From NCBI GenBank assembly GCA_937912175.1, contig CALDOU010000032.1, positions 1 to 7,955 on the forward strand: a DNA stretch of 7,955 nucleotides, read 5' to 3'. Below the pieces are notes generated by a model. That model was not told the DNA's origin and did no database searches. It saw only the letters and a program-made list of their open reading frames with translations. A program made the position numbers and the translations under genes. The DNA comes from an uncultured Clostridia bacterium. Lineage in GTDB: Bacteria; Bacillota; Clostridia; Oscillospirales; Acutalibacteraceae. The stretch's first letter is position 1. Each line of letters opens with the position of its first letter. Shown in pieces: positions 6,523-7,955 of the stretch.

Positions 6523-7059
6523 ATGGACAATCCTAATTTATTAAATTTTATGAAGCTTTTAGCAAATGATAGTGATGTGCAAAAAAAGTTTTGCAACCTA
6601 AAAACTTTTCAAGATCAATACGATTTTGCTTTAAAACACAGCTCACAAAATTTCACACCGTCAGAATTTCAAGAATTTCTAAGTTCCATAGAAAAAACCT
6701 CAGATCAATATAAAAAAGTTCTTCAAGATTCCGATTTAACGGCTGTGGTAGGAGGAGCAGGAGGAGCAGGAGAAGAAACAGAAGTAGAAGATCCTTCTTC
6801 CGAATCAAGCAAACTCTGTAAAATCGGAAACGGTTTATTGGCTATTTATATAACACTACCCCAGTTAATGCAATTAGGGGCTATTATATCAGAAGCCAAG
6901 CAAAATTGGGATAACCCGGATGAAGAAAAAAGTTTACGCGAGCAAAATCCGGAACTTTACGATGCACAAGTCAAAAAACTAAAGCAAGAAATAGAACGCT
7001 TAAAAAAAGCCAACAAATCAATAAAAAAGGAGGCGGGCATTCTTGAAAAAAGAAATTGA
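6523..7059 (+). CDS. Nif11-like double-glycine leader protein, array member 2
   Basis: This 178-residue protein starts with a Nif11-like leader (LLNFMKLLANDSDVQKKF, then TPSEFQEFL at 45-53) ending in DSDLTAVVGG (69-78). The glycine motif runs on as GG-A-GG-A-G (77-83), so more than one GG cleavage point is possible. The remainder (about 100 residues) has an acidic Ser/Glu segment (84-96), a hydrophobic stretch (about 103-123, GLLAIYITLPQLMQLGAII) and a charged coiled coil (about 146-176). It has one cysteine (Cys99) after the GG, too few for a typical lanthipeptide core. A similar NPEL-Y-D segment before the coiled coil occurs in member 3, suggesting related C-terminal parts. The last 17 nt overlap member 3. 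Export and cleavage are inferred from the leader; no function is known. Confidence 0.8.
   Translation: MDNPNLLNFMKLLANDSDVQKKFCNLKTFQDQYDFALKHSSQNFTPSEFQEFLSSIEKTSDQYKKVLQDSDLTAVVGGAGGAGEETEVEDPSSESSKLCKIGNGLLAIYITLPQLMQLGAIISEAKQNWDNPDEEKSLREQNPELYDAQVKKLKQEIERLKKANKSIKKEAGILEKRN
6751..6768 (+). repeat. 9-bp tandem repeat at the GG site
   Basis: GGAGGAGCA occurs twice in codon phase, followed by a partial third copy (GGAG), encoding Gly-Gly-Ala twice and then Gly. It multiplies the candidate double-glycine cleavage sites. Each copy also contains a GGAGG core that could bind the ribosome's anti-Shine-Dalgarno and slow translation. Confidence 0.85.
7029..7033 (+). promoter_or_regulatory. Ribosome site deciding a TTG start for array member 3
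   Basis: AAGGAGG (core GGAGG here) lies inside the end of member 2 and 9 nt before TTG at 7043. No ATG or GTG is suitably placed, so the TTG is the likely start. Confidence 0.75.
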
Positions 7060-7492
7060 AAATTTTTTGTCGAAAATATCGAACAGTAAACCTTTAGCCC
7101 AGCAATTCCAAAAAATAAGTTCTTCGGAAGAATTAGAAAATTTTATTATTCAAAACTCAGACGGTGGATTTAATAGAAAGGAATTTGAAGAAGCACTAAT
7201 AGAATGCATGAATTTAGTAAATTCCACTCAAAAAAATGAAATAATAACCGACGATGATCTGAAAAATATTTCCGGCGGAGCAAAAACAGTAGGAAAGCTC
7301 CGCGCCGTAGCTACATTAAGTGGACCGATAGTAGACATGCTTAAAGATAGTTATGATATTGGATCAGGTATATATGATATTGGATCAGGTATATATGAAT
7401 TTTTCAAAGAAGACCCGGAATACCAAGACCTTTTAGATGAAAAAGACAATTTGGAAGAAAAACTTAAAGAACTAGGGATAGATGTAAAATAA
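7043..7492 (+). CDS. Nif11-like double-glycine leader protein, array member 3
   Basis: This 149-residue protein begins at TTG, overlaps the end of member 2 by 17 nt and is therefore probably translationally coupled to it. The Nif11-like leader shows FLSKISNSKPLAQQFQ, GGFNRKEFEEAL (41-52) and the end TDDDLKNISGG with Gly78-Gly79. Cleavage there would release a 70-residue C-terminal part without cysteine. It has a mixed hydrophobic segment (about 84-120) containing a perfect duplication YDIGSGI-YDIGSGI (104-117), then DPEYQDLLDEKDNLEEKLKEL (124-144), a short charged coiled coil similar to the tail of member 2. The leader end is the clearest match to the double-glycine consensus of this family. 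The next gene follows after 56 nt, with no convincing terminator between. Function unknown; a leader-directed secreted peptide is the working idea. Confidence 0.8.
   Translation: MKKEIENFLSKISNSKPLAQQFQKISSSEELENFIIQNSDGGFNRKEFEEALIECMNLVNSTQKNEIITDDDLKNISGGAKTVGKLRAVATLSGPIVDMLKDSYDIGSGIYDIGSGIYEFFKEDPEYQDLLDEKDNLEEKLKELGIDVK
7352..7398 (+). repeat. 21-bp perfect tandem repeat, 2.2 copies
   Basis: Two identical 21-bp units (7352-7372, 7373-7393) are followed by five more matching bases. They are in codon phase and encode YDIGSGI twice in array member 3. Perfect identity suggests recent duplication or slippage, so copy number may vary between strains. Confidence 0.95.
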
Positions 7493-7534
7493 TTGGATGC
7501 AAATATAAAAAAGCGATTAAATTATTAATATTAA

Positions 7535-7540
7535 AAGGAG
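7535..7540 (+). promoter_or_regulatory. Ribosome binding site of fourth array gene
   Basis: AAGGAG here, followed by AGATTACT, gives an 8-nt spacing to ATG at 7549 and supports that codon as the start of the partial last gene. Confidence 0.8.
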
Positions 7541-7548
7541 AGATTACT

Positions 7549-7955
7549 ATGATACAAAATGAAAAACTTAACAATTTATTAAATGAACTTTCCACAAATG
7601 AAAATTTAACAAAAGAATTTATTAATTATGCAGACACATTTGAGAATCTATATAATCATGCGTTTGATTATTGTGGCGGCGGATTTACCATAGACGAATT
7701 TTCAGAAGCTTTTAAAGAATTATCCAAACAACTTATAAAATCAAACGAACTTGGAGATAAGGATTTGGAAAATGTTTCCGGTGGTGGTGAAGAAACCTGG
7801 CACCGCTCATTGGCGGAGGGTTCGGCTTCCATAGTAGGTCTTGCTGGACTCGGTCTAAAAATTATGCAAGATTACCATGAAAGAAAAGACAAAAAACAAG
7901 AACAAGAACAAAATTCGGAAATAGCTGGTCTCCAGAGAGAATTAACGAAATTACA
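7549..7955 (+). CDS. Nif11-like double-glycine leader protein, array member 4 (partial)
   Basis: The frame opens at ATG 7549 behind a good ribosome site and stays open to the window end, giving 135 residues and no stop; the 3' end is missing. The leader begins LNNLLNELSTNENLTKEF and carries GGGFTIDEFSEAF (43-55), closely parallel to member 3. It ends DKDLENVSGGG with Gly78-Gly79 at exactly the same residue numbers as member 3. The visible C-terminal part has a Gly/Ala hydrophobic segment (about 92-106, SASIVGLAGLGLKIM). After it comes a highly charged stretch (RKDKKQEQEQ) and the beginning of what looks like a coiled coil. There is no cysteine after the GG in the visible part. The layout matches members 2 and 3. 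Function unknown; its end and any processing genes lie to the right. Confidence 0.8.
   Translation, partial: MIQNEKLNNLLNELSTNENLTKEFINYADTFENLYNHAFDYCGGGFTIDEFSEAFKELSKQLIKSNELGDKDLENVSGGGEETWHRSLAEGSASIVGLAGLGLKIMQDYHERKDKKQEQEQNSEIAGLQRELTKL
7895..7911 (+). repeat. 6-bp tandem repeat encoding Gln-Glu
   Basis: The unit CAAGAA is repeated for 2.8 copies in codon phase, giving K-Q-E-Q-E-Q in array member 4 between the hydrophobic segment and the coiled coil. The tract is short, so chance in an A-rich coding stretch is possible. Confidence 0.6.

Noticed and set aside
7493..7548. Possible terminator between array members 3 and 4
   Set aside because: The only inverted repeat is a short AT palindrome (TTAATATTAA) with no GC stem or T-run, so read-through into member 4 is expected.
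5994..7955. Array as lanthipeptide or cysteine-rich bacteriocin precursors
   Set aside because: After the GG the products contain almost no cysteine, and no lanthionine synthetase is in the window. Only the leader resemblance supports RiPP-type precursors.
1..7955. tRNA, rRNA, CRISPR array, insertion sequence or phage attachment site
   Set aside because: No cloverleaf, spaced direct-repeat array, transposase frame or terminal inverted repeats were found. The short tandem repeats are contiguous and coding.

Overview
The window is AT-rich, with strong GGAGG-type ribosome sites, occasional TTG starts and a tepA / spoIIIE-type gene neighbourhood. This points to a low-GC Firmicute, most likely a member of the Clostridia with spore-forming ancestry. 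Nothing in the window fixes the genus.

Left two thirds (about 1-5865), all on the minus strand, is core-genome material. In transcription order it holds a ClpP-fold TepA-type protease-like protein (5116-5865) with its own terminator at 5065-5107. A candidate extended -10 promoter follows, then a four-gene run with no internal terminator: uppP (undecaprenyl-diphosphatase), an FtsK/SpoIIIE DNA translocase, a membrane-anchored ComEC-like metallo-beta-lactamase-fold hydrolase, and a small DUF3006 protein. A clear hairpin plus T-run at 14-46 closes the run. The themes are cell-envelope lipid recycling, chromosome segregation, and a hydrolase of unproven substrate with its usual small partner.

The divergent region 5866-5993 carries an almost perfect vegetative promoter pointing right (TTGACA, 17 bp, TATTAT, with an extended TG) and a weaker one pointing left to tepA.

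Right third (5994-7955, plus strand) is the accessory and most interesting part. It is a co-directional run of four small genes, the last cut by the window edge. Each product starts with a Nif11-like leader region ending in a double-glycine motif of the form D-x-x-L-x-x-[IV]-[SV]-G-G. After that motif come long (70 to 100 residue) dissimilar C-terminal parts that are almost free of cysteine. Three of the four share a plan of leader, GG, glycine-containing hydrophobic stretch, then charged coiled-coil tail. Every C-terminal part contains a small codon-phased tandem DNA repeat. The array resembles a family of leader-directed, probably exported peptides or small proteins of RiPP-precursor type. 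No modifying enzyme or peptidase-containing ABC transporter is inside the window, so processing and function are inferred only.
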